Positions 8,014-17,052 are shown, counted from the first letter of the stretch. The stretch: 43,043 nt of DNA from an uncultured Lachnospiraceae bacterium (GCA_910585635.1 CAJUFE010000041.1:1-43043); one strand, 5' to 3'. Numbers and translations are program-made. The notes: generated by a model not told the origin, from the letters alone.

Positions 8014-8994
8014 ATGAACGTGATGATGATCAGTTCCCTGAACACCTACACCACCAACATGAAGATGCAGATGAAGTGGCAGCAGAAGAAGTCCTCTGGC
8101 GACTTTACCGCGGACGGCGCTATGAGCCTGGAGGATAAGCTCCTAAAAGGCGCTATGGACTCCATGGACGACCTCTTAGGCGACAGCTCCAAGGTCTCAT
8201 CTGCCCAGATCCGCACTAAGCTCATGTCCGGAAAGAAGCTGTCTTCCAAGGAGATGGACTATCTCCGTGAGAACGATCCGGAGCTTTATAAGAAGGCGAA
8301 GGCCATCGAGATGGAGCGTGAGGCCTATGAAAGGGAATTAAAGCGATGCAAGACCAAGGAAGAGGTACAGAAGGTGAAGATGGCCCATGCCACCGCCGCT
8401 CTGGCCCAGGTCAAGAACATCGAGTCCAACCCGAACATCCCCAAGGGGCAGAAGCTGGCTTTGATGATGGAACAGCTGGCCAAGTCCAATGCCCTTGGCG
8501 AGGTCGAACGGAAATTCGTACAGAGCGGAGAGTACAAGCGGCTTCCCAGCGAAGAAGAGAAGCGGCAGGCCGAAGAGGATCTTAAGGAAGCCCAAGATGC
8601 TGAGCGGGGTATCGAGGACAAGACCGACGATACGCCACAGGAGATCGACAAGGATGCCGCTGCAGAAGCGGAGAGAGACGCGTCCGAAGCCACAGAAGAG
8701 GACGCGGCGGCAGCAGAGAAAAAGGCCGCGACAGTGCCTACAGACACAGAGACCAGCAAAAAAGTGCCTATAGACACAAACGCCTCCAAAAAAGCCGAAG
8801 AGGTCCGGTCGATCACCTACGACCGCAGCGTCCGCCGGAAAAAGGCAGTCGCCGCCAAGCAGCAGATGACCCGCGCCGAGGCCGAGGTCACACCGGAAGC
8901 CCGTAAAGTCAAACGGGCACGGGCTAAAGCGGCTTACACGAAGACGCCCCATGTAGGCGATGCCACCGGAAACATGGTCGATGTCAAAAAATAA
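8014..8994 (+). CDS. Uncharacterised charged, helical protein (326 residues)
   Basis: I do not recognise a characterised family. The start MNVMMISSLNTYTTNMKMQMKWQQKK is followed by a long, highly charged, mostly helical protein with no signal peptide or membrane segment. Residues about 175-265 are acidic and Ala/Glu/Asp-rich, followed by a short internal repeat (TVPTDTETSKK, then KVPIDTNASKK) and a basic tail (about 275-326, RRKKAVAAKQQ, ARKVKRARAKAAY). The acid-then-base layout suggests protein or nucleic-acid scaffolding, but that is inference. GAAAGGGGG precedes the ATG. It is the only protein gene on the plus strand in the left third of the window and is transcribed convergently with the membrane-protein gene downstream. 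Confidence 0.8.
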   Translation: MNVMMISSLNTYTTNMKMQMKWQQKKSSGDFTADGAMSLEDKLLKGAMDSMDDLLGDSSKVSSAQIRTKLMSGKKLSSKEMDYLRENDPELYKKAKAIEMEREAYERELKRCKTKEEVQKVKMAHATAALAQVKNIESNPNIPKGQKLALMMEQLAKSNALGEVERKFVQSGEYKRLPSEEEKRQAEEDLKEAQDAERGIEDKTDDTPQEIDKDAAAEAERDASEATEEDAAAAEKKAATVPTDTETSKKVPIDTNASKKAEEVRSITYDRSVRRKKAVAAKQQMTRAEAEVTPEARKVKRARAKAAYTKTPHVGDATGNMVDVKK

Positions 8995-9098
8995 GTGTCT
9001 GCATAGGCAGACCATAAAAGGGGCTATCAACACGACCCCTCATCCAATAAGCGGCGGTATGCTCCCGGAGGGGCAGCATACCGCTTGTTCAATGGGCT

Positions 9099-9575
9099 TT
9101 AGACTGCCAGCTGTATCCGTGCAGATAGGCAGGAAGATATCGCCCGGACCGCAACGATCATGCTATCGTCTAGCGAGGATACACGACCAAGCACTAACAT
9201 GGCCAAAAACAAGAGCAAAAAAAGCACGATCCCCAGGATACACAGCCGTCGGAGGATCCTATTTCCACGGATAAAAGCAAAATAGCCCAACACACCGATC
9301 GCCAGCCAAAAGATCAAACGTTTTACATCACTCAGGATAAAACTCCAGATATCCCAGTCCTTATACGCTTCATAATTAGGGTCGCTGATATCATCATACG
9401 AGATCAAAATGATCGCATGTCTCAGAAATGTAAAAAAACAATAGCCGGCGATGCAGACAAACAGCCACATATATTTTAACGTTCTTTTCCACACGGCATG
9501 AACGATCCCTGCAGGTATGCTCATGAAAAAAACGGCAAGGCCAAGCAGCGCTGTGATCCCACCATAATCCTCCAT
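9099..9575 (-). CDS. Uncharacterised four-helix membrane protein
   Basis: The 158-residue protein has four predicted membrane segments: residues about 7-26 (TALLGLAVFFMSIPAGIV), 35-58 (MWLFVCIAGYCFFTFLRH), 88-104 (LIFWLAIGVLGYFAFI) and 110-130 (LCILGIVLFLLLFLAMLVL). A polar loop of about 25 residues (SYDDISDPNYEAYKDWD) separates the second and third. No family recognised. The ATG at 9573-9575 follows GGAGGG. It lies downstream of the ATP synthase operon but beyond that operon's terminator, so it is probably independent. Confidence 0.7.
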   Translation of the reverse strand: MEDYGGITALLGLAVFFMSIPAGIVHAVWKRTLKYMWLFVCIAGYCFFTFLRHAIILISYDDISDPNYEAYKDWDIWSFILSDVKRLIFWLAIGVLGYFAFIRGNRILRRLCILGIVLFLLLFLAMLVLGRVSSLDDSMIVAVRAISSCLSARIQLAV

Positions 9576-9619
9576 AGCCGCACCCTCCTATCCCTGCACC
9601 AGCCATTTTCTTATAGGAT

Positions 9620-9658
9620 AAAAAACTGCTGTACAGAACCTAGATCCTATGCAGCAGT
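9620..9658 (-). terminator. Terminator of the atp operon
   Basis: Stem ACTGCTG / CAGCAGT followed by TTTTTT on the minus strand, about 45 bases after atpC. A run of Ts also follows the stem on the plus strand, so it may act in both directions. Confidence 0.8.
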
Positions 9659-9701
9659 CCTTTTTAACCCTTTTCAGTCTTTCCAGCGGATCGACCGGCT
9701 C

Positions 9702-10100
9702 TTAATGCCGTGCCTCCAGACGCACCAGCGCCCGCTTTAAGGCCAGCTCGGCCCGCCCTACATCCAGCTCGGCCCCTCCGGCCTGCAGCCTTCTCTCGGC
9801 GCGGATCTTCGCCTCCTTGGCACGCTCCTCATCGATCTCCTCCGGCCATTCCACTACCTCTGCCATGATGGTCACAGCATCCGGCATCACCTGGATGAAG
9901 CCTGCCATCAGAGCGGCTTCCTTCACCTGGCCGTCCTCGTGGATCTTCAGCATGCCGGGAGCCACCACCGCGGTCAGCGGGATATGCCTGGCATAGATAC
10001 CCACCTGTCCCTCTGTGGTGGTCAGCTCCACCATCTGCACATCGCCCTGGTAGAACTTCCGGTCCGGGGTGATGACCTGTAATCTAAAGAGATCTGCCAT
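9702..10100 (-). CDS. atpC: F1 ATP synthase epsilon subunit
   Basis: Epsilon is part of the central stalk, contacting gamma and the c-ring, and can inhibit ATP hydrolysis through its C-terminal helices. The N-terminal beta-sandwich (LFRLQVITPDRKFYQGDV, EGQVGIYARHIPLTAV, residues about 4-82) and a C-terminal helical hairpin (about 90-130) are both present; 132 residues is normal. The ATG follows AAGGGGGGATAGCG. It is the last gene of the operon, 12 bases after atpD and followed by a terminator. Confidence 0.95.
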   Translation of the reverse strand: MADLFRLQVITPDRKFYQGDVQMVELTTTEGQVGIYARHIPLTAVVAPGMLKIHEDGQVKEAALMAGFIQVMPDAVTIMAEVVEWPEEIDEERAKEAKIRAERRLQAGGAELDVGRAELALKRALVRLEARH

Positions 10101-10112
10101 CGCTATCCCCCC

Positions 10113-11504
10113 TTACTTCACGCGGGCGAGAACGTCGTCGATGTTACCTGCGTTCAGGAACAGGTTCTCCGGGATATCGTCATGCTTGCCTTCCAGGATC
10201 TCCTTAAAGCCCTGGATCGTCTCGCTGATCGGCACATAGCGGCCCTCCAGGCCGGTGAACTGCCCGGCCACGAAGAAGGGCTGGGACAGGAACCTTTGGA
10301 TCTTACGGGCACGGGATACGGTCAGCTTATCCTCCTCGGAAAGCTCGTCCATACCCAGCATGGCGATGATATCCTGCAGCTCTTTATACTTCTGGAGCAC
10401 CTCCTGCACACCGCGGGCCACGTTGTAATGCTCCTCGCCCACGATACGGGGATCCAGGATGCGGGATGTGGACTCCAGCGGGTCCACAGCCGGATAGATG
10501 CCCAGCTCCACGATCGAACGGGAGAGCACGGTGGTGGCGTCCAAGTGGGCGAAGGTGTTCGCCGGCGCCGGGTCTGTCAGGTCGTCTGCAGGCACATATA
10601 CCGCCTGGACAGAGGTGATGGATCCGTTCTTCGTGGAGGTGATGCGCTCCTGGAGCGCGCCCATCTCTGTCTGCAGGGTGGGCTGGTAGCCTACCGCGGA
10701 GGGCATACGGCCCAGAAGTGCGGACACCTCAGAACCGGCCTGGGTGAAACGGAAGATATTATCGATAAAGAGCAGCACATCCTTTCCGCCCTTATCACGG
10801 AAATATTCCGCCATGGTAAGGCCGGTGAGGCCCACGCGCATACGGGCTCCCGGCGGCTCGTTCATCTGGCCGAAGACCATGGTGGTCTTATTGATAACGC
10901 CGGACTCCTTCATCTCATAGTACAAGTCATTTCCTTCACGGGTACGCTCGCCTACACCGGTGAACACGGAATAGCCGCCGTGCTCCGTGGCGATGTTCCG
11001 GATCAGCTCCTGGATGAGAACGGTCTTGCCCACGCCCGCACCGCCGAACAGTCCGATCTTACCACCCTTCTGATAAGGACACAGAAGGTCTACGACCTTG
11101 ATACCGGTCTCCAGGATCTCCGTCTCCGTGGACTGCTCCTCAAAGGAGGGCGCCTTTCTGTGGATCGGGAGATACTCCTCTACCGTGGGGCTGGGCTGAT
11201 CGTCGATCGGCTCGCCCAGGACATTAAAGATACGCCCCAAGGTGTTCTCACCCACCGGAACGGTGATCGGAGCGCCGGTGGCCTTAGCCTCCATCCCTCT
11301 CACCAGGCCGTCCGTAGGTCCCATGGCGATACAGCGGACCGTATCATCACCCAGATGCTGGGATACTTCAGCCACCAACCGCTTCCCATCCTTCATGGTG
11401 ATGTCGATCGCATCATTGATCTCCGGAAGATGGCCCTGGCTGAACTTGATATCCAAAACAGCACCGATGATCTGCGTGATCTTACCTGTGTTTTGTTCTG
11501 CCAT
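10113..11504 (-). CDS. atpD: F1 ATP synthase beta subunit
   Basis: This is the catalytic F1 subunit that makes ATP from ADP and phosphate on the cytoplasmic side. It has the P-loop GGAGVGKTV (residues about 152-160), the GERTREGNDLYYEM segment with the catalytic glutamate region, LFIDNIFRFTQAGSEVSALLGRMPSAVGYQPTL (Walker B and the family stretch) and the C-terminal DELSEEDK element. Length 463 residues is normal. AAAGGAGAAACAAA precedes the ATG. It lies between atpG and atpC in the standard order. Confidence 0.97.
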   Translation of the reverse strand: MAEQNTGKITQIIGAVLDIKFSQGHLPEINDAIDITMKDGKRLVAEVSQHLGDDTVRCIAMGPTDGLVRGMEAKATGAPITVPVGENTLGRIFNVLGEPIDDQPSPTVEEYLPIHRKAPSFEEQSTETEILETGIKVVDLLCPYQKGGKIGLFGGAGVGKTVLIQELIRNIATEHGGYSVFTGVGERTREGNDLYYEMKESGVINKTTMVFGQMNEPPGARMRVGLTGLTMAEYFRDKGGKDVLLFIDNIFRFTQAGSEVSALLGRMPSAVGYQPTLQTEMGALQERITSTKNGSITSVQAVYVPADDLTDPAPANTFAHLDATTVLSRSIVELGIYPAVDPLESTSRILDPRIVGEEHYNVARGVQEVLQKYKELQDIIAMLGMDELSEEDKLTVSRARKIQRFLSQPFFVAGQFTGLEGRYVPISETIQGFKEILEGKHDDIPENLFLNAGNIDDVLARVK

Positions 11505-11538
11505 TTTGTTTCTCCTTTTTCTATTCTGCTACATCGAT

Positions 11539-12399
11539 CTAACCGATCGCGTTCGCTCCGGCGATGATCTCGGTCAGCTCCTGCGTGATCGCACCCTGAC
11601 GTGCACGGTTGAACTGCAGGCTCAGCTTCTCGATCATCTCCTCCGCATTGTTGGTAGCGGAGTCCATCGCGGTCATACGGGCGCCATTCTCGCTGGCCAC
11701 TGCCTCTAAAAGGCCGCCGTAGATCAAGCTGCTCATATATTTGGGGACGATGGCGTTAAGGACCTCATCCTCATTCGGCTCATAATTCATCAGAAGACCT
11801 GCGTCGTCTGATCCGCCCTCCGAAAGATCGGCTTCTACCGGAAGGAGCTTGATCAGCTTCGGGATATGGGTCACGGTATTCTTAAAGAACGTATAAGCCA
11901 GATAGATCTCCCCGACCTCACCCTTGGTAAACGCATCCAAAAGCTCCGCCGTGATATCGGCGGCATCCTGGTACATGGGCTCATTGATGACCTCGGAGTG
12001 ATCCTCACGGATCTCATAGCCTTTCCTGGCCAGGCCGTCACGGCCCTTCTTCCCGATCGCATACACATAAGTATCCTTTGGGGGCAGCGCGTCGCTGCCG
12101 GCGATCAGACGGATGATATTGTTATTATATCCGCCTGCCAGACCTCTGTTGGAGGTGACGGCGATCACGGCCTTCTTCCCGGAAGCCCCTGCCGTCAGGT
12201 ACTTATGCTCGATGTTCCCGGAACGGCGCAGGATCGAGCAGATGGTATCATACATCAAGTTGAAGTAGTCGGCAGACTCCTCTGCCTTCGACTTAGACTT
12301 CTGCAGCTTGACCGTGGAAACCAGCTTCATGGCCTTGGTGATCTGCTCCGTGCTCTGGATACTGGCACGTCTTCTTTTTATATCTCTCATAGATGCCAT
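11539..12399 (-). CDS. atpG: F1 ATP synthase gamma subunit
   Basis: Gamma is the rotating shaft inside the alpha3-beta3 hexamer. The N-terminal helix is typical (MRDIKRRRASIQSTEQITKAMKLVS), the Rossmann-like middle includes AVTSNRGLAGGYNNNIIR, and the C-terminal helix ends NRARQGAITQELTEIIAGANA. Length is 286 residues. The first ATG at 12399 follows AGGTGG; a second ATG three codons later is an alternative start. It lies 17 bases after atpA. Confidence 0.96.
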   Translation of the reverse strand: MASMRDIKRRRASIQSTEQITKAMKLVSTVKLQKSKSKAEESADYFNLMYDTICSILRRSGNIEHKYLTAGASGKKAVIAVTSNRGLAGGYNNNIIRLIAGSDALPPKDTYVYAIGKKGRDGLARKGYEIREDHSEVINEPMYQDAADITAELLDAFTKGEVGEIYLAYTFFKNTVTHIPKLIKLLPVEADLSEGGSDDAGLLMNYEPNEDEVLNAIVPKYMSSLIYGGLLEAVASENGARMTAMDSATNNAEEMIEKLSLQFNRARQGAITQELTEIIAGANAIG

Positions 12400-12416
12400 G
12401 ATGGTCCACCTGCTTT

Positions 12417-13934
12417 CTAACGTTCTGCCTTACACTGCGTGATCGCCTTTTCCAGCTCCGCTTCCATCTCCGGGGTCAATACCTTAGTCTCACGGATCGA
12501 CTTAGGGATCTCCGGATATTTCTCATCGATGAACTTGAACAGTTCCTTCTCAAATGCCTGGACCTCGCCTACCGGGATATCCAGCAGATACTTCCTGGTG
12601 ACCGCGAAGATGATGATCACCTGGTACTCCACAGGCATGGGCTGATACTGGGGCTGCTTTAATACCTCACGGATCCTCTCGCCCTGGGCCAGCTGCTCCT
12701 TGGTGCTGGCATCCAGATCGGAACCGAACTGGGCAAAGGAGGCCAGCTCCCTGAACTGCGCCAGCTCCGTACGGATCGGCGCCGCGATCTTCTTCATGGC
12801 CTTGATCTGGGCCGCGCCGCCTACACGGGATACGGACAGACCGGCATTGATGGCCGGGCGGAAGCCGGAGTTGAACATCTCGGTCTCCAGATAGATCTGG
12901 CCGTCGGTGATGGAGATCACGTTGGTGGGGATATACGCAGAAACATCCCCTGCCTGGGTCTCGATGATCGGCAGAGCCGTCAAAGAACCGCCGCCTAAAG
13001 CATCCGAAAGCTTGGAGGCCCGCTCCAGCAATCTGGAATGGAGATAGAACACGTCGCCGGGATACGCCTCACGTCCCGGAGGTCTCTTCAGCAGCAGGGA
13101 CAAGGTACGGTAAGCGGCCGCATGCTTGCTCAAGTCATCATAGACGACTAATACGTCCTCCCCGTTCTCCATCCACTCCTCCCCGATCGCACACCCGGCA
13201 TAGGGTGCGATGTACTGTAGAGGAGCAAGGTCCGATGCCGTGGAGACCACGATGGTGGTATAATCCATAGCGCCGAACTCGTCTAAGGTCTTCACGATAT
13301 TGGCTACCGTGGAAGCCTTCTGGCCGATGGCCACATAGATACAGTGTACGCCCTGGCCCTTCTGGTTGATGATCGTATCGATCGCGATCGCCGTCTTACC
13401 GGTCTGACGGTCGCCGATGATCAGCTCACGCTGGCCGCGCCCGATCGGGATCATGGCGTCGATCGCCTTGATACCAGTCTGTAAGGGGGTATCCACGGAT
13501 TTCCTCTCGATAACGCCGTGGGCCACCCGCTCTACGCGGCGGTACCTTTCGGTCTGGATCGGTCCCTTCCCGTCGATCGGCTGTCCAAGGGCGTTCACCA
13601 CTCGGCCGGTCATGGCATCGCCTACCGGGACCTCCACCACGCGTCCGGTGGTCTTCACCAGATCGCCTTCGCTGATCGCGGAGGAATCCCCTAAGAGAAC
13701 AGCGCCCACGTTGTCCTCCTCCAGGTTCTGCACCATGCCGTAGACCTCTCCCGGGAATTCCAGAAGCTCGCCCTGCATCGCATTTTCCAGGCCATGGATA
13801 CGCGCGATGCCATCAGCCACCTGGATGACCGTACCTACGTCCGATACCTCCAGCTTGGTAGAATATTTTTGGATCTGTTCCTTGATCACGGAACTGATCT
13901 CTTCTGGTCTAAGATTCATAACTAAGGTCTGCAC
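12417..13934 (-). CDS. atpA: F1 ATP synthase alpha subunit
   Basis: Alpha is the regulatory nucleotide-binding F1 subunit. Visible motifs are GDRQTGKTAIAIDTIINQKG (P-loop, about residue 170), VYDDLSKHAAAYRTLSLLLKRPPGREAYPGD and SRLLERASKLSD. Start choice: an in-frame GTG at 13932-13934 has AAGGAAAG five to six bases upstream, whereas the ATG at 13919 (MNLRPEEISSVIKEQ, where most family members start) has no well-spaced ribosome site. I give the GTG; either start adds or removes only five residues. The frame further upstream overlaps atpH and is not translated. Length about 505 residues is normal. Confidence 0.96.
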   Translation of the reverse strand: MQTLVMNLRPEEISSVIKEQIQKYSTKLEVSDVGTVIQVADGIARIHGLENAMQGELLEFPGEVYGMVQNLEEDNVGAVLLGDSSAISEGDLVKTTGRVVEVPVGDAMTGRVVNALGQPIDGKGPIQTERYRRVERVAHGVIERKSVDTPLQTGIKAIDAMIPIGRGQRELIIGDRQTGKTAIAIDTIINQKGQGVHCIYVAIGQKASTVANIVKTLDEFGAMDYTTIVVSTASDLAPLQYIAPYAGCAIGEEWMENGEDVLVVYDDLSKHAAAYRTLSLLLKRPPGREAYPGDVFYLHSRLLERASKLSDALGGGSLTALPIIETQAGDVSAYIPTNVISITDGQIYLETEMFNSGFRPAINAGLSVSRVGGAAQIKAMKKIAAPIRTELAQFRELASFAQFGSDLDASTKEQLAQGERIREVLKQPQYQPMPVEYQVIIIFAVTRKYLLDIPVGEVQAFEKELFKFIDEKYPEIPKSIRETKVLTPEMEAELEKAITQCKAER

Positions 13935-13986
13935 CTTCTTTCCTTGTTGATCATGGTCTTCTCTCCCGGCTCCTGTCCCTCCCGCT

Positions 13987-14535
13987 TTACGCGAGCTGGA
14001 TCTCATAGAGCTTCTTCTGGAGCTCATAGAGCTGGGTCTTGATGCTGGAATCCACCACCCGGTCCCCGATCCGGATCACCATGCCGCCGATCAGGGATGG
14101 GTCCACCGTATGCCAGATCTCGAAATCCACATACTGGGTGGTCTCTAATAATCGTTCTTTCACCTGCGCCTTCTGCGCATCACTTAAGGCCACGGCGCTT
14201 GCCACATGAGCGGTGCCGATCTTCTTATACTCCTTTACCTGTCCGATGAAGTACGCCAGGATAGCGGAGATCTCCTTGTGCCGCCCCTTCTCCACGATCG
14301 TGGTCAGGAAACCGAACATCTCCGGAGAGATCCTGTCACGGAAGACTTTCTCAAGGAGCTCCTGCTTCTCTTCCTTCACGATCTTGGGATTATCTAAGAG
14401 AGCCGCCAGCTCCGCATTCTCCTCCCAGACGTTGGAGAGCGCCCTGGCCTCCTCATATAGAGCATCCACCTTCTGGCCGTCAAGGGCGACTTCCATCAGG
14501 GCATCGCCGTATACCTTCGATACTAGCTTAGCCAT
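13987..14535 (-). CDS. atpH: F1 ATP synthase delta subunit
   Basis: Delta caps F1 and joins it to the peripheral b stalk. The N-terminal six-helix domain (MAKLVSKVYGDALMEVALDG) and the C-terminal conserved stretch DPSLIGGMVIRIGDRVVDSSIKTQL are clear; 182 residues is typical. Its start overlaps the end of atpF by 13 bases, implying translational coupling. Confidence 0.95.
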   Translation of the reverse strand: MAKLVSKVYGDALMEVALDGQKVDALYEEARALSNVWEENAELAALLDNPKIVKEEKQELLEKVFRDRISPEMFGFLTTIVEKGRHKEISAILAYFIGQVKEYKKIGTAHVASAVALSDAQKAQVKERLLETTQYVDFEIWHTVDPSLIGGMVIRIGDRVVDSSIKTQLYELQKKLYEIQLA

Positions 14536-15047
14536 GTACTCTCACCCATCTCCTTCAATGTCTCATCGATCAGGCTGTCCTGGATCTTCACATCCATAGA
14601 GCCCGCTACCACCTTACCTGCCATCAGGGATGCGATGGAGATGATCTCCTGCTTCATATCATCCAGCGCCTTCTTGCGCTCCAGCTCTACCTGGCGGTTA
14701 GCGCGGTCGATGATCCGGGCTGCTTCTGCCCTCGCCTCATCCAGGATGTCGCTCTCCTTCATCATGGCTTTCTTTCTGGCTTCCGCAAGGATCGCATCTG
14801 CTTCCTTATCGATCTCCTTTATGCGGCTCTCATACTCTGCCTTCAGCTCCTGTGCCGTCTTCTTGTCCTGGGCCGCCTCCGCCAGCTCCCCGGCGATCTT
14901 CTGGCGCCTTTTCTCCAAGAGATCACGGGCAGGGTTGAACAACAGGTAGGACAGCGCGAAGAACAGGATAAGAACGTTGATGGCAGTCAATGTGACATCG
15001 TGGACTAACTGCCAGTCAAATCCTATGATCCTCAAAAATTCGTCCAA
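14523..15047 (-). CDS. atpF: F0 ATP synthase b subunit
   Basis: This subunit forms the peripheral stalk. One N-terminal membrane helix (TAINVLILFFALSYLLF, residues about 21-37) is followed by a long charged coiled coil (about 40-150) and a C-terminal part that contacts delta (ISIASLMAGKVVAGSMD). Length is 174 residues. The start codon appears to be TTG at 15045-15047, with GGAGG seven bases upstream; no ATG is close enough. Its 3' end overlaps atpH by 13 bases. Confidence 0.95.
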   Translation of the reverse strand: MDEFLRIIGFDWQLVHDVTLTAINVLILFFALSYLLFNPARDLLEKRRQKIAGELAEAAQDKKTAQELKAEYESRIKEIDKEADAILAEARKKAMMKESDILDEARAEAARIIDRANRQVELERKKALDDMKQEIISIASLMAGKVVAGSMDVKIQDSLIDETLKEMGESTWLS

Positions 15048-15093
15048 GGCCTTGCCTCCTCTCCTGCATTATAGCTCATATCCGCCCTTTTGA

Positions 15094-15348
15094 TCAACCG
15101 AAAGGCTTCACGAACATCAGGATGATGGCAACGACCAGACCGTACAGACCGGTGGTCTCGGCCACTGCCTGGCCTAAGAGCATGGTGGACGTGATATCGG
15201 ACTTTGCGCCCGGGTTACGCCCCACTGCAGATGCGCCGTAACCGGCCGCGATACCCTGTCCAACACCAGGTCCGATACCGGCGATCATCGCTAAGCCGGC
15301 TCCGATAGCAGAACAACCATAGATAAAATCCTGTCCCGAAAAATTCAT
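15094..15348 (-). CDS. atpE: F0 ATP synthase c subunit, sodium-type ion site
   Basis: This is the two-helix ring proteolipid, 84 residues. The ion-binding glutamate is Glu64 in the second helix. Gln31 (PGVGQG), Val62, Glu64, Thr65, Thr66 and Tyr69 (QAVAETTGLYG) line up one position before the Ilyobacter tartaricus sodium ligands Gln32, Val63, Glu65, Ser66, Thr67 and Tyr70, with the allowed Ser/Thr exchange. This supports sodium rather than proton coupling (inference from known c-rings). The loop GRNPGA is normal. AGGAGGAGATCAGT precedes the ATG. Confidence 0.96.
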   Translation of the reverse strand: MNFSGQDFIYGCSAIGAGLAMIAGIGPGVGQGIAAGYGASAVGRNPGAKSDITSTMLLGQAVAETTGLYGLVVAIILMFVKPFG

Positions 15349-15377
15349 ACTGATCTCCTCCTAGATTAAAAAAATTC

Positions 15378-16085
15378 TCATTCCATCTTGTCATTGACAT
15401 AGACCATGGTCAACATACAGAACACATAGGTCTGTATACATCCCGAAAACAGATCGCAGTACACATGGAGCGCTGCCGGGATACCGATGTTCACAAAGAT
15501 CGGCAGCATGCCGTACCAGAGCGCCATGATGATGACGCCGGATAACAGGTTTGCGAACAAACGGAGCGATATCGAGATCGGGTTGGCGATCTCACCGATC
15601 AGGTTGATCGGGAACAACACCGGCACCGGCTCGAACAAACTGGTAAAATGCCGCAGCTTCCGGTTTTTGATGCCCTGGTACTGCACGATCAGGAACGTGA
15701 ACAGACCAAGACAAAAGGTAACGCCAAAATCTGCCGTCGGCGCCCTGAGGCCCAGAAGACCGCTCAGGTTGCAGAACAAGATAAATAGAAAGATGGTCCC
15801 GATGTAATTGGCAAACTTCCTCGCATTGGGCCCCAATATCCCGTTCGTCATCTTTTCCAGCATCTCTACGCCAAGCTCGATGATGTTCTGGAAAGTACCT
15901 GGCACATCAGAAGCCTTTTCCATGGTCTTCTTTGCCATAAAGGCCAGGATCAAGATGATGATCGATACGATCACCATACCGATCGTCGTCGTAGTGATCC
16001 AGAGCTCATGGCCGCCGATATTGTAGCTTAATACACCATGTATCGAAAAATCTGCCTCTGCATGGATCACTGGCTCTATCCCCAT
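15378..16085 (-). CDS. atpB: F0 ATP synthase a subunit
   Basis: Subunit a forms the ion half-channels beside the c-ring. Several membrane segments are visible; the conserved helix NPISISLRLFANLLSGVIIM contains the essential arginine (SLR). Length from the chosen ATG at 16083-16085, which follows GGAAAGGAGGAATACGT, is 235 residues, normal for the family. The frame upstream to 16151 is not supported. It sits between the atpI-like gene and atpE. Confidence 0.95.
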   Translation of the reverse strand: MGIEPVIHAEADFSIHGVLSYNIGGHELWITTTTIGMVIVSIIILILAFMAKKTMEKASDVPGTFQNIIELGVEMLEKMTNGILGPNARKFANYIGTIFLFILFCNLSGLLGLRAPTADFGVTFCLGLFTFLIVQYQGIKNRKLRHFTSLFEPVPVLFPINLIGEIANPISISLRLFANLLSGVIIMALWYGMLPIFVNIGIPAALHVYCDLFSGCIQTYVFCMLTMVYVNDKME

Positions 16086-16176
16086 ACGTATTCCTCCTTT
16101 CCCCAAAATTTCCTCCGTAACGTACAGCCGCAAGAGCGCTGTGCGGCGCACCCATGACGCGTGGAGCGTCCCACGC

Positions 16177-16674
16177 TCACCGGCTCATATCCGGCGCGGA
16201 CCCGGCATCGCCTGACCGCTCCTCCCTGTCCGAAAAGAAGGGCTGGAGATACGCTCCGGCTTTCAGTGCCATCGTCCCTAAGACCACTGCCATTACGTTC
16301 ACCTGTGGGACCTTCCATAAGATCACCAAAAGGAGTGTGATGTAGACCAGCTTCCGGCCTATGGCATGGATCACGGTCATTTTATTGGCATAAGCCGCGT
16401 TCCCGCTCTCCAGAGCGCGCTCCGTGATCACCGCCATATGGAGGAGCATCGCTTCCGCGCAGAGCCATCCCACTGCCAATCCCAAAAAGATCGACAGCCT
16501 GGTCCATCCCAGGACCGGTCCCATAAAAAACCCGATGACCCCCAAGAGCAGCTCTCCCAAAAGCGTCCCTGCAGACATCTGCAGGACCAACCGTTTTGTC
16601 TCATCTGTCATGCCGGCGCTCTGCTCCTCCCCTGATCTTTGTCTCCTTGTCTTCTGCCAATCCGCATCTGTCAC
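16177..16674 (-). CDS. ATP synthase subunit I-like membrane protein
   Basis: A 165-residue protein with four hydrophobic segments (about residues 34-53, 56-76, 100-118 and 122-140), located where atpI lies in F-type operons, just before atpB. AtpI helps c-ring assembly; the sequence match is weak, so the call rests on position, size and topology. It starts at a GTG that overlaps the atpZ stop codon (GTGA, 16671-16674) with AAGGTGAG upstream; an in-frame ATG 21 codons later is an alternative. Confidence 0.7.
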   Translation of the reverse strand: MTDADWQKTRRQRSGEEQSAGMTDETKRLVLQMSAGTLLGELLLGVIGFFMGPVLGWTRLSIFLGLAVGWLCAEAMLLHMAVITERALESGNAAYANKMTVIHAIGRKLVYITLLLVILWKVPQVNVMAVVLGTMALKAGAYLQPFFSDREERSGDAGSAPDMSR

Positions 16675-17015
16675 TCTTTCTCACCTTCGCTGCCCGCGCT
16701 CCTTCGGACACGGCTGGGCTGCTTCGGTCTTGAGACAGCTCCATATCTGGGTGCGGTCTCCTGCTGGCGCAGTCGCTCTTCCCGCTCCTTCTGCTCCTCC
16801 TTTTCGCCGACAAGGAATGTCATCCGTGCCGTCCGGTAGCCCAAACGCCCCCCGGCCAGCACGCCGATCATCAAAAAGAAGAGCATAGTCTCCGTCTCAA
16901 AATGCGTGTCTACGTAATAGCCCGCAGATATACATAGAAAGATGGGCGTCATGACGCTGATGCCAAGCTGGGACACCATAGCCAGACTACGGAAGACCTG
17001 CTTTTTATACCCCAT
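16671..17015 (-). CDS. AtpZ/AtpI-family protein
   Basis: The first 75 residues are typical of the short AtpZ family: a polar start (MGYKKQVFRSLAMVSQLGISVMTP), two membrane hairpin helices (about 18-33 and 42-60) with the YYVDTHF segment between them, and a charged tail (about 68-114) rich in Glu, Arg and Gln. AtpZ/AtpI proteins are linked to F0 assembly or ion supply. It is the first gene of the atp operon, beginning about 38 bases after the -10 element, and it overlaps the next gene by four bases. Confidence 0.75.
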   Translation of the reverse strand: MGYKKQVFRSLAMVSQLGISVMTPIFLCISAGYYVDTHFETETMLFFLMIGVLAGGRLGYRTARMTFLVGEKEEQKEREERLRQQETAPRYGAVSRPKQPSRVRRSAGSEGEKE

Positions 17016-17052
17016 GCGCTCACCTGCTTTCTACCGATCCTGCACAATGAAT

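Noticed and set aside
10182..11567. 461-codon plus-strand frame opposite atpD
   Set aside because: It is the complement of a strongly conserved gene; His/Gly/Leu/Asp-rich composition and no ribosome site point to a shadow.
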